Program-made: the position numbers and the translations under genes
DNA from: a virus
Direction: 5' to 3' (one strand)
DNA: 64,000 nucleotides
Virus record (IMG/VR): IMGVR_UViG_3300024226_000001
Coordinates: 1-64,000 of that record
The notes under the pieces: model-generated
Told to the model about the DNA's origin: nothing
Databases searched by the model: none
Seen by the model: the letters and a program-made list of their open reading frames with translations, nothing else
Part shown: piece after piece, positions 15,196 through 29,146 of the stretch
How the letters are laid out: each line of letters starts with the position of its first letter
How positions within the stretch are numbered: position 1 is the first letter of the stretch

Positions 15196-15966
15196 ATGGA
15201 ATTAAAAGAAGTAATTGAAGCGGCTGCAAAGCCAAAGATTAGTATTATCATGCAATCATATCTTGGTAATTATCCAGGATCTAGGAAAGATTCACATTCT
15301 AAATTTTTAAGAGCAGTCCAGAGTTTTCAAAATCAATTATATAAAAACTGTGAATTAATAATAGTAGCAGACAATTGCATGGAAACAAAGTCACTATATG
15401 ATGCTCATTTTCAAACTGAAGATAACATAAGATTAATATACGTTTCTAGAAACTCAAAAGAAATGAGTACATATATGCAAAACGAAGAAGGCAACAAATA
15501 TTATAGAGGTTTTCCTCGTAGAGTAGGAGTAGGAGCCGCAACTGGAAATTTAATTACATATATGGATTCAGACGATATGTTATTAGAAGAACATACACTA
15601 CACCTAATGATAGAGTTTAATAAAAACCCTGACGCTAATTGGTGGATTAACAGATCTTGGTACGATAACGAAGTAATGAAATTTAAAGACGATAAAACAT
15701 TTGAAGATTCTACAGAATATGGTGAAGAACTTCCAGATGTTGAAGGAAAGTGGAACATAACAAGAATAAAGGAAGGTTTAGTAGTAATGAGTCCTTGGTT
15801 GTTTATGCATAAACCATCTGCATCTGTTTTATGGAGAGATACTTGGGGTAACGTAAGTGAAGATTCAGATTTCAACGTAAGATTCAGAGAAAATCATAAA
15901 GGCGGAGCAGTAATGAACCGACCAACATACGTAAGATGTCACTTTACAGATAAGTGGGATTTTTAA
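15196..15966 (+). CDS. Family 2 (GT-A) glycosyltransferase, 256 aa
   Basis: The N terminus carries the GT2 fold: SIIMQSYLG (nucleotide-binding strand), RAVQSFQNQLYKNCELIIVADN, RIGVGAATG-like helix (RVGVGAATGNLITYMDSDD) and the DxD-type motif DSDD around residue 120. The C-terminal part contains WWINRSWYDNE and DSDFNVRFRENHKGGA. Size and order of motifs are normal. It follows the DUF2827 gene by 12 bases, so the two probably act together, most likely on fibre or cell-surface glycans. Acceptor is not predictable from sequence. Confidence 0.82.
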   Translation: MELKEVIEAAAKPKISIIMQSYLGNYPGSRKDSHSKFLRAVQSFQNQLYKNCELIIVADNCMETKSLYDAHFQTEDNIRLIYVSRNSKEMSTYMQNEEGNKYYRGFPRRVGVGAATGNLITYMDSDDMLLEEHTLHLMIEFNKNPDANWWINRSWYDNEVMKFKDDKTFEDSTEYGEELPDVEGKWNITRIKEGLVVMSPWLFMHKPSASVLWRDTWGNVSEDSDFNVRFRENHKGGAVMNRPTYVRCHFTDKWDF

Positions 15967-16037
15967 TACGTAAAATAATATCTTATACTATAGATTCTGG
16001 GACCTTTATCCCATCAATTTATAATATATAAGATTGA

Positions 16038-16052
16038 GTGGAATTATTCCAC
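16038..16052 (+). other. Leader hairpin
   Basis: GTGGAA pairs with TTCCAC across a TTA loop, between an ATATATAA motif (about 16024-16031) and the A-rich leader of the gene at 16086. There is no T run, so it is more likely an RNA leader structure than a terminator. Confidence 0.3.
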
Positions 16053-16085
16053 ATTTAAAATAAATAAAAAAAAATGTAACTATTC

Positions 16086-16862
16086 ATGTCATTAATTAAA
16101 ATCAAGCAAATTGACGGCTTACAGGCTGCTCTTGATCTTATTAACACCAGCATTGAATCAGGTTCGCTTAAATCAGCTTACACACAGGAAGACCACGGTT
16201 TTTCTGCTGGAGTTGTTATAGCTTATGTGGGTTCTAGATGGGTGTTAGCTGATTCAAGCACTGCTAACAAGCTAGGAAGATTAATCATCGAATCTATTGT
16301 AGACGCGGACAATTTTATCGCTGTGCAAGTTGGAACTATTAACGTTTCAGCATGGCCTAAATTGGACCAGTTAGTTCCCGGAGATTTCTACGTTGTAGAT
16401 AACTCAGGTAACGGTACTTTAGAAGATTACGTTAATACTGGTGATCCAGGTTTTGCATACAGCAATCCTGTTTTACAAGCATTAACAGAAACAGTGGGTC
16501 ATGTTCTTCCATGGAGACCATCGCAGTCGCCAACAGACCTAATTCAACCAGAAGAATTCACACAGACTTCGTTCTCTGCTGTAACTTCAGGTAATTACTC
16601 ATCAACAGGACTTACACTAACGTATACTCCTTTCCAAGATTCAACAGTTCAAGTATTCTTAAACGGTATAGCACTTGACGAATCTTATAATGATAGAAAC
16701 GGAGACGTATATTTCTCAAGAGACGGTGGTGCAACTGCTGTTCCTGCTTCTGACTTAGATGCTGGAGATACACTTTACTGGAACGGAACTCTTGCAGGTT
16801 ATGAGCTTGCTGGAACTGATCAGTTTGAAGTAGTATACGACAAAAGTAATCTAGACGACTAA
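16086..16862 (+). CDS. Fibre-associated protein with shared C-terminal domain, 258 aa
   Basis: Residues 1-160 form a domain starting SLIKIKQIDGLQAALDLIN, with GVVIAYVGSRWVLADSS and PGDFYVVDNSG, as found in short tail-fibre or collar proteins. After a linker, residues about 170-258 repeat the terminal domain of the 10717 protein: VQVFLNGIAL, YFSRDGGATA, GDTLYWN and AGYELAGTDQFEVVY. It lies 20 bases upstream of the collagen-like fibre and is probably co-transcribed with it, which suggests a connector or tip protein for that fibre. Exact role is inferred from position. Confidence 0.7.
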   Translation: MSLIKIKQIDGLQAALDLINTSIESGSLKSAYTQEDHGFSAGVVIAYVGSRWVLADSSTANKLGRLIIESIVDADNFIAVQVGTINVSAWPKLDQLVPGDFYVVDNSGNGTLEDYVNTGDPGFAYSNPVLQALTETVGHVLPWRPSQSPTDLIQPEEFTQTSFSAVTSGNYSSTGLTLTYTPFQDSTVQVFLNGIALDESYNDRNGDVYFSRDGGATAVPASDLDAGDTLYWNGTLAGYELAGTDQFEVVYDKSNLDD

Positions 16863-16882
16863 AAAAAATAAATTATTAAAAC

Positions 16883-22441
<5,559 letters not shown>

Positions 22442-22466
22442 TTTAAATCATCAAGATAATTTTAGA

Positions 22467-22495
22467 AAGGGTCCTCGAAAGAGGACCCTTTTTTT
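22467..22495 (+). terminator. Strong intrinsic terminator after the collagen-like fibre gene
   Basis: A perfect 10-bp stem (22467-22476 with 22481-22490), GAAA tetraloop and a run of T. Confidence 0.9.
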
Positions 22496-22499
22496 ATGT

Positions 22500-22507
22500 G
22501 ATATATA
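22500..22507 (+). promoter_or_regulatory. GATATATA late-type motif
   Basis: It lies immediately after the fibre terminator. Together with the second promoter type at 22542-22568, it gives the next operon two possible starts. Confidence 0.4.
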
Positions 22508-22541
22508 GATTGTAATAACTTATTATCTTATTACACTTAGT

Positions 22542-22568
22542 AAACAATTTAAAATATCTAAGTATAAC
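22542..22568 (+). promoter_or_regulatory. Promoter, AAACAATT-N12-GTATAAC class
   Basis: AAACAATT at 22542-22549 and GTATAAC at 22562-22568, 21 bases before ATG 22590. Confidence 0.55.
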
Positions 22569-22589
22569 TAATATTATAGAACACAATCG

Positions 22590-23522
22590 ATGGATAATAA
22601 AATCAAACATGATACGTTTAACAAGAATGTAAAATTCTATGTGGAAAGCGTAACTAAGAATACAGACACATATACTCTTAATGGATGGGTTGGATTAATA
22701 GGCGGAGAAGCTTTAGGCTTTTCAATGTCAAATGAACCTCTTAAAGTTCAATTTTTAGGTGATAGGCAAGACGTAATGGAAGTATATTCAAATCAGCTTA
22801 CTAATCAGAATATGTCATTTACTATTGAGGTTCCTTTTGATAAAAAACTAAAAACACTAGTCATCCATACTAGTATTGGAGAAACTGCAATAGGTCCAAT
22901 CGGACACTGGTTATCGTATCATTCAGGATTTGCAAATACATCAAAGGATGTTATAGTAGTAGATAATTTTTATAATGATCCTGACCTTGTAAGAGAATGG
23001 GCAATGAACCATTTAGAATTTACACCTTCCGATTATCACAAGGGCCAAAGAGCAAATGAAAGATTTATCTTAGATGGAACTAAAGAAAAACTAGAAGAAA
23101 TTATAGGAAAACCAATATTCAATTGGAATCACGACAGGTATGCTAACGGAATATTTCAATTTTGTACAGCAGATCAACAGATTGTTTATCACGTGGATAA
23201 TCAAACTTATGCAGCAATGGTATATTTAACACCTGACGCTCCACCTACATCTGGAACTGCGTTCTATAGAAGTAAAGTCACGGGTGATTATACATTCGAT
23301 GACGATAAAAGAAAAACCCAAGCATACATAGATGCATTCAAGGGTAATAGTAATGAAATGAATTTTTACGATGGATCTAATTTTGAAAAAATAGATGAAG
23401 TAGGAAATGTGTATAATAGATTAGTCTTGTTTAATGCTAAAAATATCCACGCTGCGACTCAGTATTTTGGAGATGCAATTGACAATGCTAGATTTTTTCA
23501 CATGTTCTTTTTTGACGTATAA
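22590..23522 (+). CDS. DUF6445-like 2-oxoglutarate/Fe(II)-type dioxygenase, 310 aa
   Basis: The C-terminal two thirds resemble the DUF6445 group of double-stranded beta-helix dioxygenases: VVDNFYNDPDLVREWAM, the iron-site motif YHVDNQTYAAMVYLTP (His-x-Asp type), a SGTAFYRSK loop, and NRLVLFNAKNIHAATQYFG...ARFFHMFFFDV with a distal His and Arg. The first 100 residues form a separate beta-rich domain (YVESVTKNTDTYTLNGWVG). It is the first gene after the collagen-like fibre, followed at 14 bases by a double glycosyltransferase and then a lysyl-hydroxylase-like enzyme, so a protein or sugar modifying role in the same pathway is likely. The family is uncharacterised biochemically, as far as I know. 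Confidence 0.72.
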   Translation: MDNKIKHDTFNKNVKFYVESVTKNTDTYTLNGWVGLIGGEALGFSMSNEPLKVQFLGDRQDVMEVYSNQLTNQNMSFTIEVPFDKKLKTLVIHTSIGETAIGPIGHWLSYHSGFANTSKDVIVVDNFYNDPDLVREWAMNHLEFTPSDYHKGQRANERFILDGTKEKLEEIIGKPIFNWNHDRYANGIFQFCTADQQIVYHVDNQTYAAMVYLTPDAPPTSGTAFYRSKVTGDYTFDDDKRKTQAYIDAFKGNSNEMNFYDGSNFEKIDEVGNVYNRLVLFNAKNIHAATQYFGDAIDNARFFHMFFFDV

Positions 23523-23536
23523 AAACAAATATAAAT

Positions 23537-25411
23537 ATGAAGATTAATATTATTACAAGGTGTACCAGAACAAGTAACCTTTTAACAATTAAAGAAGGAG
23601 TATTAAATGCGCCTAAGGGAGTAACAGTAAATTGGCACATTGTATTTGATACAGGAGCATTAAAGGATATTGATGCAGAGGTTCTCTCGAACTTAACAGA
23701 TACTGTCAATGTCAAATTACATTTTGTAAAAGGACAAAGAGGAGGATTATTATATCCTGAAGTTTCTGATATTATTAGAACAATCAAATCAGGTTGGATC
23801 TATTTACTAGATGATGATAACATTATACACGAAGACTTTTACAAAACTATTAAAGCGAGTATAAAGAATCTTCCAATTGCACAGGTTCATATCGTTTCTC
23901 AATTAGTTGCAGGTAGAGATTTTACCGGACAAGAAATTAGAGTAGCTAGTCGTGAAAATACTGCATTTCAGAAAATTGACATTGCACAGATGGTTATTAA
24001 TAGAAGCATATTTGATACTCATTCGTTTAGTGCAAATTATGCAGCAGACGGTTTCTTTATAGAAGAAGTATTAAAAACACATGGTGATTCATTCGTATGG
24101 ATTGACAAGGTTTTATGCCACTACAATTATTTAGAAAAAGTACCAAGTGCAAAAATACCTAAAATAATTTATATAGGAAAAACTAAGCCAGAATTAAAGT
24201 CTATAAAATATTTATCGTATGAAGCAGATGAATTAGACGTTAAATACTTAGAAGACGATAGTGAAGTAATTAACGCAGTTACGTCGTTTAATCCTGATGC
24301 AATTATTACAAATGGAGAATCATGGAAAGAGTTTCCTAACCTAGCTTCTCTTCCTCTCCAATTTAGAAAAAGGTGGTTTAATTCTGAGAACACGGAAAAT
24401 ATAGGAAACACTGCATATTCCGTAGCAATGAATTCTATTCTATCTCCTTCTAACCTAGAAGATGATCAGATGATTTCATTCTTTACGCCTATATATAATA
24501 CTGGTGAAAAGTTATGGAACACATATAGATCCGTAAGAGATCAGACGTATAATAACTGGGAATGGGTTTTAGTAAATGATTCCACCGATGGAGGTAAAAC
24601 TTTAAAGATAGCAGAAGAAATTGCGTTAGTAGATCCAAGAGTAAAGGTGTATGATTTTAGAGAAAAATCAGGAGGATGTATTGGAGAATCTAAATACAGA
24701 TGTTGTTCTCTTGCTAAAGGATATATTCTAGCAGAATTAGACCATGATGACTTATTGGTTAAAACATGTGCAGAAGATTTACATAATGCTGCACAGGCAC
24801 ATCCTGATTGTGGTATGTTTTATGGAGATACTGCCGAGGTAAATGAAGAGTGGGAAAATCAAAGATATGGAGAAGGGTTTGCATTAGGATATGGTTCTTA
24901 TAGAGAAGAAGAGTATGAAGGTAGAATGTTGTCACCTGCTAATCAACAGAATATTAATCCAAAAACAATCAGACATATTGTAGGAGTTCCAAATCACGTT
25001 AGAGCATGGAGAAGATCTACTTATTTTGAAATAGGAGGACATAACAGAAGTCTAACAATTGCAGATGATTTTGAATTAGTGATCAGAAGCTTCCTATATT
25101 CTAAGATATGTAAAATACCTAAACTAAGCTATATTCAATTTCTCTATAATAATCAAGGTGGAAGAAACACTCATGATTTATCAAGAGCAGACATTCAAAG
25201 AAGAGTTAGAACAATAGCACAATATTATAATGAACAAATCAACGCTAGATTTATTGAATTAGGAATAGAAGATTGGGCATATAATGAAAGCCCTGACTAT
25301 CCTATCTCAGCAGAGTCAAGATATGGAGAAGAAGAAGGAGTTGCTAACGAAACATACGCTGAAAAATCAGGAGTTGAAAAAAAAGTAACTAAATTAGAAA
25401 AAGTAAAATAA
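23537..25411 (+). CDS. Two-domain GT-A glycosyltransferase, 624 aa
   Basis: The N-terminal domain (1-220) has a GT-A nucleotide-binding start (INIITRCTRTSNL) and the metal motif WIYLLDDDN near residue 93. After a linker, the second domain (about 315-560) is a typical GT2: ISFFTPIYNTGEKLWNTYRSVRDQTYNNWEW, VNDSTDGG and the DxD-type AELDHDD. The C-terminal 60 residues are charged and low complexity. Its stop overlaps the start of the lysyl-hydroxylase-like gene (TAATG), so the two proteins are coupled. In animals and mimivirus, hydroxylysine glycosylation and hydroxylation are likewise paired. Its acceptor is inferred, not shown. Confidence 0.85.
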   Translation: MKINIITRCTRTSNLLTIKEGVLNAPKGVTVNWHIVFDTGALKDIDAEVLSNLTDTVNVKLHFVKGQRGGLLYPEVSDIIRTIKSGWIYLLDDDNIIHEDFYKTIKASIKNLPIAQVHIVSQLVAGRDFTGQEIRVASRENTAFQKIDIAQMVINRSIFDTHSFSANYAADGFFIEEVLKTHGDSFVWIDKVLCHYNYLEKVPSAKIPKIIYIGKTKPELKSIKYLSYEADELDVKYLEDDSEVINAVTSFNPDAIITNGESWKEFPNLASLPLQFRKRWFNSENTENIGNTAYSVAMNSILSPSNLEDDQMISFFTPIYNTGEKLWNTYRSVRDQTYNNWEWVLVNDSTDGGKTLKIAEEIALVDPRVKVYDFREKSGGCIGESKYRCCSLAKGYILAELDHDDLLVKTCAEDLHNAAQAHPDCGMFYGDTAEVNEEWENQRYGEGFALGYGSYREEEYEGRMLSPANQQNINPKTIRHIVGVPNHVRAWRRSTYFEIGGHNRSLTIADDFELVIRSFLYSKICKIPKLSYIQFLYNNQGGRNTHDLSRADIQRRVRTIAQYYNEQINARFIELGIEDWAYNESPDYPISAESRYGEEEGVANETYAEKSGVEKKVTKLEKVK

Positions 25412-26028
25412 TGGGAAAATACGTAGAAATTTTAGATGCAAGCGATTGGGATGCATGGTGTGACAAATACATCGATCCCCTTTTAAGAAAAGGAGAATAT
25501 GAACTCATAGTTGACGAAGCGGCTCCGAGTGTTTTAGTATTTCCTTTATTTAAAGAACAGTTTTGTAAAGATCTAATTGAACTATGTGAAACTGAAGGAG
25601 AATGGACAGTAGATAGACATGAATTTTATCCAACAACCGACATGCTCATTGACAAAGTATGGATGAATGAAATTTACTCAAAGGTTCTTAACGAATTTGT
25701 TAGGCCATTAGGAATATGGTTCTGGACTTTAGAAGGAAAGCAGTGGAATTCTATGTCAGATGAAACATTTATTGTAAAGTATACTACAGAAACACAAGCG
25801 CACCTTTCTCTTCACCATGATAATAGCCATTTAACAACTGTTGTTAGAATGAATGAAGATTTTACAGGAGGTGGAACTTATTTCCCATTATATAAGGCAA
25901 ATATTAGTCCTCCTAGAGTTGGAATGGCAGCTTTACACCCAGGTGCAATTACACATAGACACGGTGCAAAGCCTATTTTTTCAGGAACAAGGTATATTAC
26001 TGTAAGTTTCTGTAAGATGAGTGGATAA
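25411..26028 (+). CDS. Procollagen-lysine 2-oxoglutarate 5-dioxygenase (PLOD)-like
   Basis: A 205-aa 2-oxoglutarate/Fe(II) dioxygenase. The C-terminal 75 residues follow the animal lysyl hydroxylase pattern closely. They contain LHHDNS (iron ligands His135 and Asp137), FTGGGTYF (151-158), PPRVGMAALHPGAITHRHG (third ligand probably His184) and GTRYITVSF (192-200, with Arg194 for 2-oxoglutarate). Human PLOD has HHD, FQGGG, PR-G-HPG-TH-H and GTRYIAVSF in the same order. PLOD enzymes hydroxylate Lys in X-Lys-Gly of collagen. This phage encodes a 1.8-kb-residue fibre full of X-Lys-Gly 3 kb upstream, so that fibre is the predicted substrate. The gene overlaps the glycosyltransferase stop. It is a single-domain enzyme, without the fused glycosyltransferase of mimivirus L230. 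Confidence 0.85.
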   Translation: MGKYVEILDASDWDAWCDKYIDPLLRKGEYELIVDEAAPSVLVFPLFKEQFCKDLIELCETEGEWTVDRHEFYPTTDMLIDKVWMNEIYSKVLNEFVRPLGIWFWTLEGKQWNSMSDETFIVKYTTETQAHLSLHHDNSHLTTVVRMNEDFTGGGTYFPLYKANISPPRVGMAALHPGAITHRHGAKPIFSGTRYITVSFCKMSG

Positions 26029-26035
26029 ATAGAAT

Positions 26036-26989
26036 ATGAAGCAAATACAATCATTCAACCAATTTATTAACGAAAGCCTAAACGAAGATACTAATGATCT
26101 TTTTAAAGTTTATCTAGCAATTGATCCCGACTCAGGTCACAGGTGGTGGTCTTATAAAGGATTTGCGTCAGATAATTTCTTTATACAAATCAATAAAGAC
26201 AATTATAAAGACATAGATATTAATCCAGACTATCCTATATTAACCTATAATTCAGGAGTAGTTGAAACCCTTTTAAAGGAAGGATTAGTTAAAAAAGAAA
26301 ATGTATATAATAGACCAGAATTCATTAAGCAATCTGGATCTAAGGCAGAGTTTCATAAAATAGTCGATGGAGATGAAAACATTCCACAAACATGCCATGA
26401 CGAGAAAGAAGCTTTAGAAATTGGTTTTCCATTAATTGCAAAGCCAGCTGAAGGACATTCAGGTATTGGAATTCAGGTTTTTAAATCTCAGGAAGATTGG
26501 GATAAAGCTGATCATTCTAAATTTGACGTATATTCCGAATTCGTAGATAAGAAATCAGAGCATAGAATAATTAACTTTAAAGGAGATGCTTTCTTTTGGA
26601 TGGAAAGAGAACCATTAAATGATAAAGCAAAATCAGGTGATGGTGACGGAAAAGAAGAAATGAATTTTAAATATATCAAAAGAGATATTACAACTCTTCC
26701 TGAAAAATTTAAAACACTAATAGAAAAATTCTGTGATAAGTTTAAAGATTTACCATATATATGTTTTGATATAATGGAAGATCAAGAAGGAAAATTGTAT
26801 ATTATAGAAAGTAATTCTCAACCTGGAGTTCCTTATGATTCTACTGTGCAAATATACCGTAAAATATTTAAAGACTTTTACGGAAGAGAAGTAAACAAAG
26901 ATACTGACAAGGCCCTAACAAAATTATCTAATGATTTAGATAAAAAAACTATAGAACTTGACAGCGAACGATTCGAAATAAAAGAATAA
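26036..26989 (+). CDS. ATP-grasp ligase with T4-like capsid-targeting N terminus, 317 aa
   Basis: The N terminus MKQIQSFNQFINESL resembles the capsid targeting sequence of T4 internal proteins and contains INE, which fits the (L/I)-x-E cleavage rule of the gp21 protease. The body is an ATP-grasp enzyme of the RimK type: PLIAKPAEGHSGIGIQVF (Lys and Gly-rich loop, about 136-153), a KFDVYSEFVDKKSEHRI segment, and the metal-binding CFDIMEDQEGKLYIIESNSQPG (about 243-264). RimK-type enzymes join amino acids to proteins or small molecules. The tag suggests the enzyme is packaged in the head and delivered with the DNA to act early in the host. Both substrate and packaging are predictions. Confidence 0.78.
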   Translation: MKQIQSFNQFINESLNEDTNDLFKVYLAIDPDSGHRWWSYKGFASDNFFIQINKDNYKDIDINPDYPILTYNSGVVETLLKEGLVKKENVYNRPEFIKQSGSKAEFHKIVDGDENIPQTCHDEKEALEIGFPLIAKPAEGHSGIGIQVFKSQEDWDKADHSKFDVYSEFVDKKSEHRIINFKGDAFFWMEREPLNDKAKSGDGDGKEEMNFKYIKRDITTLPEKFKTLIEKFCDKFKDLPYICFDIMEDQEGKLYIIESNSQPGVPYDSTVQIYRKIFKDFYGREVNKDTDKALTKLSNDLDKKTIELDSERFEIKE

Positions 26990-26992
26990 ATT

Positions 26993-27217
26993 ATGGCATA
27001 TCCGGATATGACTTGTATGCATGTGAACTTATGGGTTCATCACATGGACATTGACAAACTGTTTGACTTTATAACAGAAAGAATTAAAGAACCACCTAGC
27101 TATTGGATTTCTAGAGAATCTTGTCCTTCTACAATTACAGGAGGATATGCAGAAATTAACGTATCATATAACACATATCTTATGATAAGACGTGTTAAAG
27201 AACACGGACACTTTTAA
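26993..27217 (+). CDS. Small hypothetical protein, 74 aa
   Basis: A compact protein with several His and Cys (CMHVNLWVHHMDIDKLFDFI; SRESCPST). No metal-binding spacing is clear. It starts three bases after the ATP-grasp gene, so it is probably translated with it. No family is recognised. Confidence 0.55.
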   Translation: MAYPDMTCMHVNLWVHHMDIDKLFDFITERIKEPPSYWISRESCPSTITGGYAEINVSYNTYLMIRRVKEHGHF

Positions 27218-27220
27218 TTG

Positions 27221-27247
27221 AAACAATTCCAAATGGAAGTGTATAGT
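27221..27247 (+). promoter_or_regulatory. Promoter, AAACAATT-N12-GTATAGT class
   Basis: AAACAATT at 27221-27228 and GTATAGT at 27241-27247, with a duplicate TTAAGTATAGTTAA just downstream. It precedes the membrane protein gene at 27274. Confidence 0.55.
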
Positions 27248-27273
27248 TAAGTATAGTTAATAAACTTCCAAGT

Positions 27274-27741
27274 ATGAATAGATTATGGTTACGATTTGCA
27301 CTGTGTATTTACGCAATATTATATACAGTGTGTCTGCCATTAATCCTAGGCATAGAGGATAGTTATAGTGATTATCATCAATTAAAACCAATCTTATTCC
27401 CTTTATTAACAATAGGAGTTTCATTAGGATTATGGCTTCATCGTTCTATTGAATGGAAAATACCGGCATTCTTATTAATAATCATAGCAAGCTTTAGCGT
27501 TGCAAATTACCCTACAATACATAATATATCTGCTATTCTATTTTTTATGTCATCGACATGGATCATGCTCTTTGATAAAAGATTTAAAATCTTTGGAATA
27601 ATATCTGCAATATTATATCCAACACTCTTTATAAACACTGAACAGAATTTATTCTTGTTTGAAGTGTTACAGATACCTATTCTTTCCTTTTATCATTTCT
27701 CTAGAGTAGTATACTTAATGAGATTAAAGAAGAAAATATAA
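27274..27741 (+). CDS. Polytopic membrane protein, 155 aa
   Basis: Five or six hydrophobic segments span nearly the whole chain (about 5-26, 38-56, 66-82, 84-101, 107-124 and 128-148), with positive loops and a basic C-terminal end (LMRLKKKI). No family is recognised. It has its own promoter, so it may be an early inner-membrane protein, for example in superinfection exclusion; this is speculation. Too large and too hydrophobic for a typical holin. Confidence 0.6.
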   Translation: MNRLWLRFALCIYAILYTVCLPLILGIEDSYSDYHQLKPILFPLLTIGVSLGLWLHRSIEWKIPAFLLIIIASFSVANYPTIHNISAILFFMSSTWIMLFDKRFKIFGIISAILYPTLFINTEQNLFLFEVLQIPILSFYHFSRVVYLMRLKKKI

Positions 27742-27766
27742 ACAATTACACATATTTGAGTATAAT
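27740..27766 (+). promoter_or_regulatory. Promoter, AAACAATT-N12-GTATAAT class
   Basis: AAACAATT at 27740-27747, GTATAAT at 27760-27766, only four bases before ATG 27771. A transcript from this site would be essentially leaderless. Confidence 0.6.
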
Positions 27767-27770
27767 CTAT

Positions 27771-28019
27771 ATGGCAAAGAAGAAAAAGAAGCTAGAGATT
27801 ATTCACGTTAAGAAGCCAATTATTGGCGAAACGTACTATTTCTATTTCGCAGGATCATGGGAAGTAGGAAAGTTAGAAGGTACCTCTGACAAATTAACAG
27901 AAACATACGGCCATCGATGGTTTACATTTGTTAATGGAAATTATGGAAGACAAATGAGATATCCAGTCTCTATTTATAATATTAGAAAAACTCACCCAAA
28001 ACAAGAAAAAGATGTATAG
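27771..28019 (+). CDS. Small hypothetical protein, 82 aa
   Basis: The frame is open from TTG 27756, but that codon lies inside the promoter, so ATG 27771 (MAKKKKKLEI) is chosen. The basic N terminus is followed by a beta-rich segment (GETYYFYFAGSWEVGKLEGTSD...YGHRWFTFVNGNYGRQMRYPVSIYNI), reminiscent of a small SH3-like barrel. No family can be named. It overlaps the exonuclease gene start by eight bases and is probably co-translated with it. Confidence 0.6.
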   Translation: MAKKKKKLEIIHVKKPIIGETYYFYFAGSWEVGKLEGTSDKLTETYGHRWFTFVNGNYGRQMRYPVSIYNIRKTHPKQEKDV

Positions 28020-28755
28020 TATTTCAGATTTAAAAAACATGTTATTTATTGACATTGAAACGTCAACTGCTGCAAAGGACTTAGATAGCTTTGCAGAGAT
28101 TATTGGAGAAAATGCATACTCACACTGGGAAAAGAAAGCAAAGTATGGTAGACAAAGTAAATCAGAGTATGAAGGAGTTTCAGATGCTGATATGTATATC
28201 AAGGATGCTGCCCTTTATCCTGAATTCGGAAGAGCAGTAGTTATTACAATCGGACAAGTCACCTTCCCAGATGGCATTACACCTACCCCTAAGATAAAGT
28301 CTTTTTATGGAGATGATGAAAAGAATACTCTAAAGGAATTTATGGATACGATGGCATTAATCTTTAAGGCAAATCCTAAAATTCAAATAGTAGGTCATAA
28401 CATTAAAGGCTTTGATATGCCTTACTTAATTAAAAGATCCATTATTCAAGGTGTAGAAATTCCACAACAATTACACTTACAAAAACTTAAGCCATGGGAG
28501 AATTGTCTATTAGACACTAATGAAATATGGAAATTTGGCGGATGGAATGGTGCATCTCTTTCTATGATCTGTGATCTTTTACAGATACCTTCTCCTAAAC
28601 AAAACATGTATGGTGGTGAAGTATCAGAAGCGTATTACGCTGGAAGATTAGAAGAAATTAAAGACTATTGTGAAGATGATGTTATTGGAACTATGAACGT
28701 GATGTTAAAGATGTCAGATATGGAACTAGTATCTAAGGTTGAAGCTCCATTTTAA
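28012..28755 (+). CDS. DEDDy-type 3'-5' exonuclease, 247 aa
   Basis: Exonuclease motifs are in the right order. ExoI FIDIET is near residue 13, ExoII VGHNIKGFDMPYL near 125-137, and ExoIII YCEDDVIGT near 222-230, preceded by the Tyr of YC-EDD. The best match is the family of stand-alone exonucleases related to the PolB proofreading domain. The middle WNGASLSMICDLLQIPSP helix is typical for that group. It could trim or repair DNA or act on RNA; no polymerase gene lies next to it. It overlaps the preceding small gene by eight bases. Confidence 0.82.
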   Translation: MYSISDLKNMLFIDIETSTAAKDLDSFAEIIGENAYSHWEKKAKYGRQSKSEYEGVSDADMYIKDAALYPEFGRAVVITIGQVTFPDGITPTPKIKSFYGDDEKNTLKEFMDTMALIFKANPKIQIVGHNIKGFDMPYLIKRSIIQGVEIPQQLHLQKLKPWENCLLDTNEIWKFGGWNGASLSMICDLLQIPSPKQNMYGGEVSEAYYAGRLEEIKDYCEDDVIGTMNVMLKMSDMELVSKVEAPF

Positions 28756-28769
28756 TTTAAACTTTTTTG

Positions 28770-28829
28770 AAAATAAACAGTTAAAAGTTTTTTTATCTCA
28801 GAAATTTTGCTTATATTAGTATAGTAATT
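28770..28829 (+). promoter_or_regulatory. 60-bp promoter-like repeat, copy 1
   Basis: The element runs from AAAATAAACAG through a T-run and ATCTCA to TTTTGCTTATATTAGTATAGTAAT. It is near identical to copies at 34644 and 35080. Each lies 13-24 bases before the start of a small unknown gene. The GTATAGT box matches the -10 of the other promoter class, but the upstream half differs, so this is a distinct, probably strong early class. Confidence 0.75.
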
Positions 28830-28843
28830 AAAAATAAAGAAAT

Positions 28844-29128
28844 ATGTTTGAAGACTTCGAAGACCAAAACAACGATGAGCACGATGAAATAGCTCAAATT
28901 CAAAAAAATGCAGATATGGAAAATAACCTTCACGAACTGAAAGATAAACTAGTTAGAAATAACTGGGATATGATCTTAGAAAAAGGAGTTGACTTTAAAT
29001 CAATGCAAGACAACGGCATAGAAATAGAACCGATTATCAGAACATTACAGCAAATGTTAGATTGGTTTCAGGAATCTGAAGAATATGAAAAATGTGCACA
29101 TCTTAAAAATATTCTAGACAATAAATAA
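28844..29128 (+). CDS. UVR-like small acidic protein, 94 aa (family member 2)
   Basis: An acidic, helical N-terminal part (MFEDFEDQNNDEHDEIAQIQ) leads to the C-terminal module MLDWFQESEEYEKCAHLKNI. That module is shared with the small proteins at 7630, 30079 and 30682. It follows the UVR pattern with Cys replacing the first Ala. The gene is driven by copy 1 of the 60-bp promoter-like repeat, so it is probably strongly expressed early. Interaction with UvrB/C or with the UVR-containing phage Clp ATPase are testable ideas; neither is shown. Confidence 0.68.
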   Translation: MFEDFEDQNNDEHDEIAQIQKNADMENNLHELKDKLVRNNWDMILEKGVDFKSMQDNGIEIEPIIRTLQQMLDWFQESEEYEKCAHLKNILDNK

Positions 29129-29146
29129 AATGTGTATAAATATATC

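Noticed and set aside
28807-28826. MotA-box-like TGCTT in the 60-bp repeats
   Set aside because: The word resembles the T4 middle-promoter MotA box, but the distance to the -10-like TATAGT is about half of that in T4, so homology is not supported.
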